Virus record (IMG/VR): IMGVR_UViG_3300047509_000062
Location: 1-63,440 of that record
Length of the DNA: 63,440 nucleotides
Source: a virus
Direction: 5' to 3' (one strand)
Positions within the stretch are counted from its first letter, which is position 1. Every line of letters begins with the position of its first letter. Both the position numbers and the translations under genes were made by a program. The notes beneath the pieces were generated by a model, which was not told the DNA's origin, did not search any database, and saw nothing but the letters and a program-made list of their open reading frames with translations. Positions 7,381 through 14,197 of the stretch are shown piece after piece.

Positions 7381-7587
7381 ATGCCGACAAAAAATCCTCC
7401 ACCCCCCCCCAAGCCAGAATATACGGCCAAGATTCTGGCCCTCAAGGTGGGGCAAACAATCTTGCTCGATGGCGAGGCGGCGAGCATCCAGCCGATCATA
7501 ACCAGGATCAAGCGGCGCAACCGCCATCGGTGCCAGTATCAGAGCCAGCAGCAGATGGGCGGCGTTAGGGTGTGGAGGATTGCATGA
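7381..7587 (+). CDS. Hypothetical basic protein, 68 aa, with a C9 tract
   Basis: Codons 5-11 contain a run of nine cytosines encoding part of a Pro stretch (KNPPPPPKP), then AKILALKVGQTILLDGEA and an Arg/Gln-rich end. The central part recalls small phage proteins with an 'I..L..G.si.l' pattern. The homopolymer could slip during replication, transcription or assembly, so its frame deserves checking. ATGA overlap with the next gene. Confidence 0.6.
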   Translation: MPTKNPPPPPKPEYTAKILALKVGQTILLDGEAASIQPIITRIKRRNRHRCQYQSQQQMGGVRVWRIA

Positions 7588-7718
7588 CACCGTGGCATCT
7601 CCTCCTCGCCATCGCCCTCCTTATCGCGTCGTGCGTGGGATCGTTCTGTATCCATCGGTTATATGAGTGCCACAAGGCCGCGAGCGAGCGGGTTTACAGG
7701 AGGCTGTTCGGGCGATGA
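7584..7718 (+). CDS. 44-aa membrane peptide
   Basis: MTPWHLLLAIALLIASCVGS is one hydrophobic segment, followed by a Cys/His/Arg-rich tail ending RRLFGR. Overlaps both neighbours by four bases (ATGA), so translationally coupled. The segment could be a lipoprotein-type signal (IASC), but the residues around the Cys are only a fair lipobox. Confidence 0.6.
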   Translation: MTPWHLLLAIALLIASCVGSFCIHRLYECHKAASERVYRRLFGR

Positions 7719-8056
7719 GCGCTGTTCCTGTTCGGCTCCAATTAAGCCGCAAACGCGGGTTCAATCTGCATCGGCTATCTGTCGAAACGAACGGTTTATT
7801 AGCGGTAAACGTAACACGCCCACATAGCACATTCCAGAACAGATGGAAAATAGGTGTTTGGAGCAATAGGTTGGGAAGAGCCGTGCAAACCATTGAGGAG
7901 GCTGTCGAATGTTTCAGGGCCTCTAGCGGGTGGGCGACCGAGTCTCATATGCGCGGTTATGTTCAAGAGAGGTTGCGCGGACACAATCTCGCGTGCTGGT
8001 GCGGCGCTGATTCGCCATGTCACGCTGACGTTCTTCTGGAGATTGCAAACGCATGA
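7715..8056 (+). CDS. DUF4326-family protein, 113 aa
   Basis: The C-terminal signature LRGHNLACWCGADSPCHADV is the conserved core of DUF4326, common in phages and bacteria and without an assigned reaction. The N-terminal ~45 residues include VRLQLSRKRGFNL. The start at 7715 (ATGA overlap) is chosen over the frame's first ATG at 7667, which would overlap the previous gene. Confidence 0.8.
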   Translation: MSAVPVRLQLSRKRGFNLHRLSVETNGLLAVNVTRPHSTFQNRWKIGVWSNRLGRAVQTIEEAVECFRASSGWATESHMRGYVQERLRGHNLACWCGADSPCHADVLLEIANA

Positions 8057-8235
8057 CACTCTTATTTGCAACCGTCCGCGGAATCCTCAAGCGCCGCTCG
8101 CGGGCGTATCTGACCATGCACGCTGCAGTACTACGGAGCCAATCAGACGCTGAGCGCATACCGGACAGGCTGACTAAACATCGTGAGCGCTCGGCTGTCT
8201 GGCGGCAGCGGGCGGAATTGGTCGAATTGGCGTAG
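8053..8235 (+). CDS. Hypothetical Arg-rich protein, 60 aa
   Basis: MTLLFATVRGILKRRSRAYL followed by an amphipathic basic helix. ATGA overlap with the DUF4326 gene; the next gene starts 8 bp downstream. Function unknown. Confidence 0.55.
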   Translation: MTLLFATVRGILKRRSRAYLTMHAAVLRSQSDAERIPDRLTKHRERSAVWRQRAELVELA

Positions 8236-8243
8236 GGGTTGAA

Positions 8244-8966
8244 ATGGCTGAGAATACCGCAATTTCATGGTGTGACTCGACCTTTAATCCATGGGTAGGA
8301 TGCACGAAGATAAGCGCTGCCTGCGATAATTGCTATGCCGAATCGTGGGCGAAGCGCAGTGGTCACGCCGAACTATGGAGCGGGGAGCGCAGGCGCACGA
8401 AAACATGGGGCGACCCGCTAAAGTGGAATCGCGAAGCCGGTTTATGGGGCAAGCGTCCGCGAGTGTTCTGCGCGTCTCTCGCAGACGTGTTCGACAATCA
8501 GGTGCCGCGCGAGTGGCGCGCCGACCTGTGGGCGCTGATTTCCGACTGTCCAAATCTCGACTGGCTGTTGCTCACCAAGCGCCCGCAGAATATCGCCAAG
8601 ATGTTGCCGCCAGCGTGGCCGTGGCCGCATGTTTGGCTCGGCACAACAGTCGAATCGCCGCACGAATATCGCCGCATCAAATATCTGCAAGCCATTCCAG
8701 CTACCGTGCGGTTTCTAAGCATGGAGCCGCTTCTAGCGAGGTGTGACGACATTCCGCTGGACGGTATTCATTGGGTAATTTCCGGGGGTGAGAGCGGCAC
8801 GCATCATCGGCCAATCGACAAAGGATGGGTGCGGTCTATTCGCGACCAATGCGCCGCTCGCGGCATCGCATTTCATCACAAGCAATGGGGCGGCGTAAGA
8901 CCAAAGGCGAACGGCTGCGAGCTTGACGGGCGAGAGTGGAAAGAGTTTCCGAGGCTTGCAGCATGA
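8244..8966 (+). CDS. Gp37/Gp68-like (DUF5131) phage protein, 240 aa
   Basis: Starts with AENTAISWCDSTFNPWVGCT and has CTKISAACDNCYAE, the conserved cysteine cluster of the Gp37/Gp68 family. The spacing C-x6-C-x2-C recalls iron-sulphur or radical-SAM-like proteins. Later SMEPLLA and WVISGGESG are further family hallmarks. Widespread in phages; role not established. ATGA overlap with the next gene. Confidence 0.85.
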   Translation: MAENTAISWCDSTFNPWVGCTKISAACDNCYAESWAKRSGHAELWSGERRRTKTWGDPLKWNREAGLWGKRPRVFCASLADVFDNQVPREWRADLWALISDCPNLDWLLLTKRPQNIAKMLPPAWPWPHVWLGTTVESPHEYRRIKYLQAIPATVRFLSMEPLLARCDDIPLDGIHWVISGGESGTHHRPIDKGWVRSIRDQCAARGIAFHHKQWGGVRPKANGCELDGREWKEFPRLAA

Positions 8967-9322
8967 AGCGGCACAAGTACGGGGCAATCGCCAAGACTAT
9001 CGACGGGCATCGCTTCCCGAGTTTAGCCGAAGCGCGGCGCTACGAGCAACTCTCGATGATGTGCAAGGGGGGAATTATCTTCGGGCTGCGTTTGCAGCCG
9101 AAGTTTGCTATTGTCGTGAACGGGCAACACATCTGCAACGTGATTCCTGATTTCGCCTATTTCGAGGATGGGCAATATGTGGTCGAGGACAGCAAGGCCG
9201 GTGTTCGAACGGCGATGCACTCGCTCAAAGCCAAGCTCCTCAAAGCCACACACAACATCACGATTCGCGAGACCGGCAAATCATCGAAGCGTGTTCTGCC
9301 ACGGAGGGCAAAAGCAGCATGA
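8963..9322 (+). CDS. DUF1064-family putative nuclease, 119 aa
   Basis: KRHKYGAIAKTIDGHRFPSL plus EARRYEQL, then IPDFAYFEDGQYVVEDSKA, matches DUF1064. The PDF...xEDSK arrangement is a PD-(D/E)xK-type catalytic core, so a small endonuclease of phage recombination or replication is likely (family knowledge plus inference). The start at 8963 overlaps the previous stop. Confidence 0.8.
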   Translation: MKRHKYGAIAKTIDGHRFPSLAEARRYEQLSMMCKGGIIFGLRLQPKFAIVVNGQHICNVIPDFAYFEDGQYVVEDSKAGVRTAMHSLKAKLLKATHNITIRETGKSSKRVLPRRAKAA

Positions 9323-9774
9323 GCGAACACATCCTGCATCGCGGCCACGCACGAAACGCGAAAGGCCGAAACAAATACAGCGACGGCGGCATATGGACCA
9401 CCGAACTGACCGAAGAGATCATTCGCATGTGTCGCGAGCGGTTGTCAGCGGGACAGATCGCAAAGGCGCTGCACATGACGCGCAATCAAGTCATCGGCAA
9501 ATTAAACCGCTTGGGGTTCAAGCTGAACTCGCGAGCCCGCAAGCCGCCGTCTATCCCAGAGCCATCGCCGTCAGAAATCGAAACGCTCAATGTGCCACTG
9601 TCTCAGATGCCGGATCGTGGGGCCTGCAAATTCATCGAGTTCGAACCCATCTATGATGCACTGTGCTGCGGACTGCCGGTCGCGGTTTCTGGAGCATCTT
9701 ACTGTCGTGGGCACATGCGCGTCTGCTATCAGCCAATGAAATCGAAACCTCCTGCGGTGACGGTGGAGGCATGA
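9319..9774 (+). CDS. gcrA: GcrA-family transcription regulator
   Basis: An N-terminal HTH (WTTELTEEIIRMCRERLSAG, then QIAKALHMTRNQVIGKLNRL) is followed by a Pro linker and a C-terminal zinc-type segment (CKFIEF, CCGLPV, YCRGHMRVCY): the GcrA architecture at 151 aa. In Caulobacter and its relatives GcrA binds sigma70 and methylated GANTC promoters to control cell-cycle genes. A phage copy could redirect host transcription or read methylation laid down by the enzyme encoded immediately downstream. Confidence 0.9.
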   Translation: MSEHILHRGHARNAKGRNKYSDGGIWTTELTEEIIRMCRERLSAGQIAKALHMTRNQVIGKLNRLGFKLNSRARKPPSIPEPSPSEIETLNVPLSQMPDRGACKFIEFEPIYDALCCGLPVAVSGASYCRGHMRVCYQPMKSKPPAVTVEA

Positions 9775-11129
9775 GCGAGCGCGTAACTGTCATCCATGCC
9801 GATTGCCGCGAGGCGCTGAAATCACTTGCGGACTGCAGCATTGATGCGTGCATTACCGATCCGCCATATGCGCTTGTGTCTATCACAAAACGCTTTGGAA
9901 AGCCAAACAGCGCGCCCGTCAAGGTCGGCAACGTGCGCGCGTCGAATGATCTCAAAGCCGCTTATGCTCGCCAGTCTGCTGGCTTCATGGGCAAACAATG
10001 GGACAATGGCTCGACCGCATTTGATCCCGACTTCTGGCGCGAAGTTCTGCGTGTTCTCAAGCCCGGTGCGCATGTCGTTTCCTTCGGCGGCACTCGCACT
10101 TATCACCGACTCGTTTGCGCGATCGAGGATGCAGGATTCGAAATCCGCGATCAACTGCAATGGCTATTCGGCAGTGGGTTTCCGAAATCGCATGATGTGA
10201 GCAAGGGCATTGACCGCGCAAACGGAGACGTTCGCGAGGTCGTAGGCATGTCGGCCACTGCCTCCGGTATTTCAAATAAACATGGTGATGTAGGTGGCGC
10301 TACGACGTGGAATCGTGTAGCGGAGCTCGTTCCAATTACTTCGGCGGCTTCGGCGGCTTCGGCGGCTTGGGAAGGCTGGGGCACGGCGCTCAAACCAGCG
10401 AGCGAGCCCATCTGCCTAGCCCGCAAGCCGCTATCGGAGAAGACTGTCGCCGCTAACGTCCTCCGGTGGGGAACCGGCGCGCTGAATATCGATGCATGCA
10501 GGGTTGAGTCGGTTGATATCGTAAGCAACCACGGTGAGACAGGGAACAGCATACCGACCAGCTTTTCTCTTGGTGGGCGTAAGCCGATGCAAACGAATGG
10601 ACCGGCGCTTGGCCGCTGGCCTGCCAACGTCTGCCACGATGGCAGCGAGGAAGTGCTGGCGGCGTTCCCTGAGAGCGACGGACAAGCCGGAACGGTCAAG
10701 GGAACAGAGCCGTCGTCGCCGTTCGCAAACGTTTATGGCGACATGCCAGACAGGGCTGGACGCGCGGAGCCGCGCGGCGATAGCGGTTCAGCAGCGCGGT
10801 TCTTTTTCACGGCGAAAGCGGACGCCGATGATCGGCTAGGCTCAAAGCATCCAACCGTGAAGCCCGTCGAATTGATGCGCTGGCTCGCGCGGCTCGTCAC
10901 GCCTCCCAACGGAATGATTCTAGACCCGTTCGCCGGAACTGGCACGACTGGAATCGCCGCAATCGCTGAGAGCTTCCGCGCCACACTAATCGAGCGCGAG
11001 GACGAATATGTTGCCGACATTCGCACGCGGCTGGAATACTATGCTGGGCGCGGGCCGCTAACCGAACAACTCAAGCAGCGCAATCGCAAGCCGCAAGGTT
11101 CTGCGCCACTATTCGAGGCCGCAGAATGA
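9771..11129 (+). CDS. Site-specific DNA methyltransferase (N6-adenine or N4-cytosine)
   Basis: A 452-aa protein. Motif IV DPPY lies at residues ~30-33 and motif I in ILDPFAGTGTTG near residue 383. HPTVKPVELMRWL precedes it: the beta-type order (catalytic motif first). The middle ~200 residues hold the target-recognition part. It lacks the short CcrM C-terminal signature as far as I can see, so the target is unknown. Starts within the gcrA stop (ATGA). Likely protects phage DNA or marks promoters; no cognate restriction gene is present. Confidence 0.9.
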   Translation: MSERVTVIHADCREALKSLADCSIDACITDPPYALVSITKRFGKPNSAPVKVGNVRASNDLKAAYARQSAGFMGKQWDNGSTAFDPDFWREVLRVLKPGAHVVSFGGTRTYHRLVCAIEDAGFEIRDQLQWLFGSGFPKSHDVSKGIDRANGDVREVVGMSATASGISNKHGDVGGATTWNRVAELVPITSAASAASAAWEGWGTALKPASEPICLARKPLSEKTVAANVLRWGTGALNIDACRVESVDIVSNHGETGNSIPTSFSLGGRKPMQTNGPALGRWPANVCHDGSEEVLAAFPESDGQAGTVKGTEPSSPFANVYGDMPDRAGRAEPRGDSGSAARFFFTAKADADDRLGSKHPTVKPVELMRWLARLVTPPNGMILDPFAGTGTTGIAAIAESFRATLIEREDEYVADIRTRLEYYAGRGPLTEQLKQRNRKPQGSAPLFEAAE

Positions 11130-11290
11130 CCGACCGTGAGGCCGTCTGGGCCACGTCAGAGGAACAGGCTGCCGAATACCAGCGGCAGGGCTACAGGCCG
11201 TCACGGATGCACGAGGTGGCCTGCAATCATAACGAATTCGCCCTACTCCTCGTCCGCGATCTCCCCCCAACTGAGCCTCCCGCAGAATGA
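11126..11290 (+). CDS. Hypothetical protein, 54 aa
   Basis: MTDREAVWATSEEQAAEYQR, then a soluble helical sequence ending PPTEPPAE. Coupled by ATGA to the methyltransferase gene and to the next gene. Not recognised. Confidence 0.6.
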   Translation: MTDREAVWATSEEQAAEYQRQGYRPSRMHEVACNHNEFALLLVRDLPPTEPPAE

Positions 11291-11700
11291 GTCCTCCCCG
11301 CTACGGGATGACATGGAGCCGTGCTGAGGACTCCGCAATGTGCGACGGGCTGGCGAATGGCCTGAACCATTTCCAAATCAGCCAACTCCTCGGACGCTCT
11401 CCCGGTGCCGTCAAGGACCGCCGTAGCAGGCTCCATCTCCCACGCCGCAACCCCAGGCATCCACCAAAGGCTGTGTGGGAGATTCTCGCCACGGAAGCGG
11501 CTACAGAGGCCCATGTGGACCCAGTTAAGGTCATGGCTGGCGATCTTAGCCGTCCGGTGTGTGCGGCCCGCTGGCGGGCTTGGAAACGCGCGCATGAGCT
11601 AGGATACTCCCTCGCCGGCATCGGGGCAACGAGCGGGTTTAACCACGCGACTCTGATTTCGGCATTCCGACGTCTGAGGCAAATTGAGGTGCGAACGTGA
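11287..11700 (+). CDS. DNA-binding protein with a DnaA domain-IV-like C-terminus, 137 aa
   Basis: Residues ~8-55 form a SANT/GcrA-like HTH (WSRAEDSAMCDGLANGLNHF, then LLGRSPGAVKDR). Residues ~77-133 contain RPVCAARWRAWKRAHELGYS followed by LAGIGATSGFNHATLISAF, closely patterned on the DnaA domain IV signature (R..aaR...y.......iG..f..rdHtTv). It may bind DnaA-box-like sites at the phage origin. Family assignment is by eye. Confidence 0.7.
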   Translation: MSPPRYGMTWSRAEDSAMCDGLANGLNHFQISQLLGRSPGAVKDRRSRLHLPRRNPRHPPKAVWEILATEAATEAHVDPVKVMAGDLSRPVCAARWRAWKRAHELGYSLAGIGATSGFNHATLISAFRRLRQIEVRT

Positions 11701-11861
11701 GCAACTACGTGAGCGAATTTCTGGACCGTGTAATCCTCCCCACGGCGATGCACGTCTGGTCCGCACTCACTCTCGCCATGACGGACGCCGAATTCGCGCG
11801 GTTCAAGGCGCGGCTGGTTTACGAGCAGTCTGGACCGCCGCGTGAAACCGATCGCCGTTGA
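11697..11861 (+). CDS. Hypothetical protein, 54 aa (GTG start)
   Basis: GTG at 11697 overlaps the previous stop (GTGA). Helical sequence SNYVSEFLDRVILPTAMHVW, then a short basic end. A promoter-like TTGACA begins inside its stop codon. Not recognised. Confidence 0.55.
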   Translation: MSNYVSEFLDRVILPTAMHVWSALTLAMTDAEFARFKARLVYEQSGPPRETDRR

Positions 11862-11885
11862 CAATTAACCGCGTTGCGGTAGTGT
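11858..11885 (+). promoter_or_regulatory. Putative sigma70-type promoter for the replication genes
   Basis: TTGACA at 11858-11863, a 16-bp spacer, then TAGTGT at 11880-11885. The -35 is perfect and the -10 has three of six consensus bases. It precedes a structured leader and the genes at 11982 and 12179. Confidence 0.45.
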
Positions 11886-11893
11886 CGATTCGT

Positions 11894-11981
11894 CTCGGGT
11901 AGCTCCCGAGCGTTCGTCGTTGCTGGCTGGACTTGGACGTTCCAGGTCGGGTCCAGCAGCAGCTACCTGGAACACGGATCG
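11894..11981 (+). promoter_or_regulatory. Structured leader: hairpin plus possible pseudoknot over the ribosome site
   Basis: Hairpin CTCGGG/CCCGAG (11894-11899 with 11905-11910). Then stem GCTG-CTGGAC/GTCCAG-CAGC (11922-11932 with 11951-11960, one bulge). The loop bases 11940-11947 (TTCCAGGT) are perfectly complementary to 11965-11972 (ACCTGGAA), which includes the only GGA near the ATG at 11982. With the inner 6 bp of the stem a pseudoknot is sterically possible; with all 10 bp the 4-nt linker is too short and the two pairings compete. Either way it could gate translation. Confidence 0.55.
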
Positions 11982-12182
11982 ATGCCTCAAAACCAACTTA
12001 ACGACTTAGAACCGTTTGACGACCCTTACGATTTTTCGGACGACGAGCCGTGCGCGCACGAAGATTTCTCGATAAATTGGGACGGTCGTGCGGAGTGCGA
12101 TTATTGCTCACATTCATGGTGGGCAACGCAAGCGCAGATTGATTCTCACGCGCGCCTAATGTCTGGGCTTGGCGAGCCATGA
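11982..12182 (+). CDS. Acidic zinc-finger-like protein, 66 aa
   Basis: Asp-rich N-terminus (LEPFDDPYDFSDDEPCAHED) followed by a zinc-site-like CAHED...CDYCSH. Lies between the structured leader and the replication gene, overlapping the latter by ATGA. Not recognised; possibly a regulator of replication. Confidence 0.65.
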   Translation: MPQNQLNDLEPFDDPYDFSDDEPCAHEDFSINWDGRAECDYCSHSWWATQAQIDSHARLMSGLGEP

Positions 12183-13018
12183 CAGACGCGCTCGATGCCA
12201 CCGGCCTGCCGAGTATGCCCCTCGAAATCGAGCGCCTGAAGCGGTCAAAGACATGGCGGCGATGCAGGACCGAACCATTCCTAGCCTACTACGTAGCGAA
12301 TCTCTGGATGGCTGCCTTCCACGGCGTGCCTGCAGGCAGTCTCGAGGATGACGACGAATTGCTTGCCGAGCTCGCTGGCTGTCTCCCCCTCGAATGGGTG
12401 CGTGTGCGTCCGATCGCCCTCCATGCTTGGCAAAAGAGGGAAGATGGCAGGCTATATCACCCGATTGTCGAGGCAAAGGCCCGCGAAGCCCTCTCAATCC
12501 GATCGGCAGCCAAGCGCATAGTTCGACCCCTTGCGGAACAGCCCAAGGCCGTTCTGGACCTTTTCGAATCTTGGTACGCCGAATATCCACGGAAGGTCGC
12601 GAAGGGCGCAGCTCGGATAGCCTACGGCCACGCGCTGAAGAAATGCGGCGCCGATGTCCTGCTCGAAGCGGCGAAATCCTACGCCCGCAAGGTTTCGTTG
12701 AGCGACCACAATTTCCTCCCATACCCCGGCACTTGGCTCAACAACGAGCGATGGCTTGAAATTAAATTTCCGCGTCTCTCCGAAAAGCGCGTTGACCTTT
12801 CTGGTTCCTGGAATGGTCGCGCTTCACGGCTTCAGGCCGAAATCGGGGAACACGCCTTCCGCGAATGGTTTGGGTCTGCCGAGCTGGTTGAAGGCTCGCC
12901 ACTCGTCATTCGCTTGCCCAAGACATTCCAGCGGGATTGGATCGAGGGTCACTTTGCTGGCCCCCTCCGTCGCGCGGTAGGTGACTTCAGGCTTGAAGTC
13001 GGAAAGCAACAGGTTTAG
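12179..13018 (+). CDS. Replication protein: DUF1376-like part plus DnaA domain-I-like C-terminus
   Basis: A 279-aa protein. Residues ~15-115 resemble DUF1376 of phage O-type initiators (FLAYYVANLWMAAFHG, SLEDDDELLAELAG). The centre has FLPYPGTWLNNERWLE, common in phage replication proteins. Residues ~205-275 match DnaA domain I: WNGRASRLQAEIGEHAFREW, then PLVIRLPKTFQRDWI. DnaA domain I binds DnaB and DiaA, so this module may load the host helicase at the phage origin (inference). Confidence 0.75.
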   Translation: MTDALDATGLPSMPLEIERLKRSKTWRRCRTEPFLAYYVANLWMAAFHGVPAGSLEDDDELLAELAGCLPLEWVRVRPIALHAWQKREDGRLYHPIVEAKAREALSIRSAAKRIVRPLAEQPKAVLDLFESWYAEYPRKVAKGAARIAYGHALKKCGADVLLEAAKSYARKVSLSDHNFLPYPGTWLNNERWLEIKFPRLSEKRVDLSGSWNGRASRLQAEIGEHAFREWFGSAELVEGSPLVIRLPKTFQRDWIEGHFAGPLRRAVGDFRLEVGKQQV

Positions 13019-13059
13019 AAAAGATCAAGGCCGCAGGGCGTCAACCCCGCAGCCTTGAT
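13018..13059 (-). terminator. Rho-independent terminator reading leftward
   Basis: On the minus strand 13059-13024 forms a 15-bp stem (8 bp ATCAAGGC/GCCTTGAT plus 7 inner pairs, two of them G-U) with a 6-nt loop, followed by CTTTTCT. On the plus strand the same hairpin has two mismatches and no T run, so it serves leftward transcripts coming from the structured region or from 13539-13745. Confidence 0.7.
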
Positions 13060-13428
13060 ACCGATGTAGTGGCATCGGGCGCGGCCAGCACGGCACTTAT
13101 ATGCCGAGGCCAACCCAAAAATGCAACCCCATCGGCTCCCGCGTCCGGAACTTGATTCCGGTGTCCGTGGTCATCACGGCAGGGTCTCGGCAGCGCGCGG
13201 GGTGGAGAAGGTCCAACTGTCGGGACGCGGGCAACATGGGCCGATGGTAGACTGAACGTGGAAAGACCAGCCCGCTTGAGGGGCGCATCCCTCTAAAGCA
13301 AGACCACCGTCGATCGGCCATGCGAGGCTAGATCGATGCTCTAAGCGGCGGACGGCTCCAAAGGGCATGTCGGCACCGGGCAGGGTCTCCACCTCTCAAC
13401 ATCAGAGGGGACAGGAGACTTCTGCCCG
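13024..13428 (-). ncRNA. Candidate large structured RNA (~405 nt), unclassified
   Basis: There is no credible ORF, but stem after stem: 13377-13383/13422-13428 stacked with 13385-13390/13414-13419 and 13392-13396/13404-13408; 13274-13277 and 13278-13282 with 13289-13293 and 13296-13299; 13311-13315/13331-13335; the long-range pairs 13138-13146/13223-13231 (9 bp perfect) and 13130-13136/13240-13246 (7 bp); then hairpins at 13145-13161, 13165-13179, 13083-13111 and 13061-13078. It ends at the leftward terminator. Strand is inferred from that terminator. It does not look like RNase P, tmRNA, 6S or SRP RNA to me. A cis-acting replication origin is the alternative. Confidence 0.6.
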
Positions 13429-13538
13429 TCACAACGGAACTCACCAAAGAACATGTATCGCTCTTAAACAGATACTAATTCTTATAACTACGTCGCGCGC
13501 GAAATTTCCGGTCCCTTCTCCAGGATGATCCAGCGGGG
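13429..13538. other. AT-rich gap upstream of the structured RNA
   Basis: No gene. The stretch around 13453-13492 is the most AT-rich nearby (minus strand reads TTATAAGAATTAG and TAGTATC), a plausible promoter for a leftward RNA, but I cannot assign clear -35/-10 boxes. Confidence 0.35.
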
Positions 13539-13745
13539 TTAGGAGGTGACGTGGTCGATGAAAGAGTTGGGATTCTCTGCGGTGATGGTTGGCGGCTCAA
13601 GCAACAGATTTGCATTCTCAGGAAACGTAACGCCGAACGCATACATTGCGTCTGCGATATATCGGATGACGAGCCAACCGCTTTTGTCCATGCTGTAGCA
13701 CGCCTCTTTGCCACCCCATGCGAGCTGGCCCAAAGACTGCCACAC
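13539..13745 (-). CDS. Hypothetical protein, 68 aa (GTG start)
   Basis: GTG at 13745 is preceded by AAGGA with 7-nt spacing, a good ribosome site. Sequence MWQSLGQLAWGGKEACYSMD, then a hydrophobic, strand-like middle (GWLVIRYIADAMYAFGV). The same frame stays open upstream to about 13894 without an ATG. It lies directly upstream of the leftward structured RNA and could share its transcript. Not recognised. Confidence 0.5.
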   Translation of the reverse strand: MWQSLGQLAWGGKEACYSMDKSGWLVIRYIADAMYAFGVTFPENANLLLEPPTITAENPNSFIDHVTS

Positions 13746-13876
13746 CGGGTCGTCCTTGTGATCGAAGCATAAATGCGCTACGCTAACACATCGCGCTGGA
13801 GATCGTTCGCCACCCTTCCACGATGAGGCCCATGCAATCCATTCGCTGTATTTTTCTTGGGAATGGTCTTGTCTAG

Positions 13877-14164
13877 ATTTTTCTCGAAATCACTCGTGAA
13901 TCGCAAGCTACTGATTTTGCTACAGGATTCATCTGTTTAGTCCAAAAGCGTACCATTCCGGGCGTCATTGCCGCGTCGTCTGCCGGCCTGACGACACAAG
14001 GAGTCATCACTGCCGGGACGGCGGCGGCGCTCAAAAACCTCAAGACGGAAAACACGTCACCGCAGCTGTCGGCCTGCAAATCCGATGGACTGTTGGACCT
14101 GGATCACGGGCTTTGGAAGATCACGAATAAGGGGCGCGAGTATCTCGCAGCCTCAAAGAGTTAG
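13877..14164 (+). CDS. Winged-helix-like ORF without a normal start codon, 95 codons
   Basis: The C-terminus reads LLDLDHGLWKITNKGREYLA, a winged-helix pattern, and a good terminator follows the stop immediately. But the frame has no ATG, GTG or TTG. It begins after a TAG at 13874-13876, upstream of which the same frame continues to an ATG at 13823 (17 codons, MRPMQSIRCIFLGNGLV). Options: ATT initiation at 13877, amber read-through, or a broken gene. Confidence 0.45.
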   Translation: MFLEITRESQATDFATGFICLVQKRTIPGVIAASSAGLTTQGVITAGTAAALKNLKTENTSPQLSACKSDGLLDLDHGLWKITNKGREYLAASKS

Positions 14165-14197
14165 GGGGCAGCCGTGCAACCAGCTACCCCCTTATTT
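14164..14197 (+). terminator. Rho-independent terminator
   Basis: GGGGG-c-AGC (14164-14172) pairs with GCT-a-CCCCC (14083+, i.e. 14183-14191), loop of 10 nt, followed by TTATTT. It begins in the stop codon of the winged-helix-like frame, supporting rightward transcription there. Confidence 0.7.

Noticed and set aside
12156-12722. 188-aa minus-strand ORF across the replication gene
   Set aside because: Arg/Ser/Pro-rich shadow of the GC-rich replication gene; no ribosome site or recognisable motif.
13097-13392. Two minus-strand ORFs of 72-74 aa in the structured RNA region
   Set aside because: No ribosome sites, protein-like patterns absent, and the sequence is dominated by complementary stems.
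13024-13428. RNase P or tmRNA identity for the structured RNA
   Set aside because: A GGAAAG-ACC stretch on the plus strand recalls RNase P P4, but the rest of the conserved core is missing; no tRNA-like end with CCA for tmRNA; the terminator favours the other strand.
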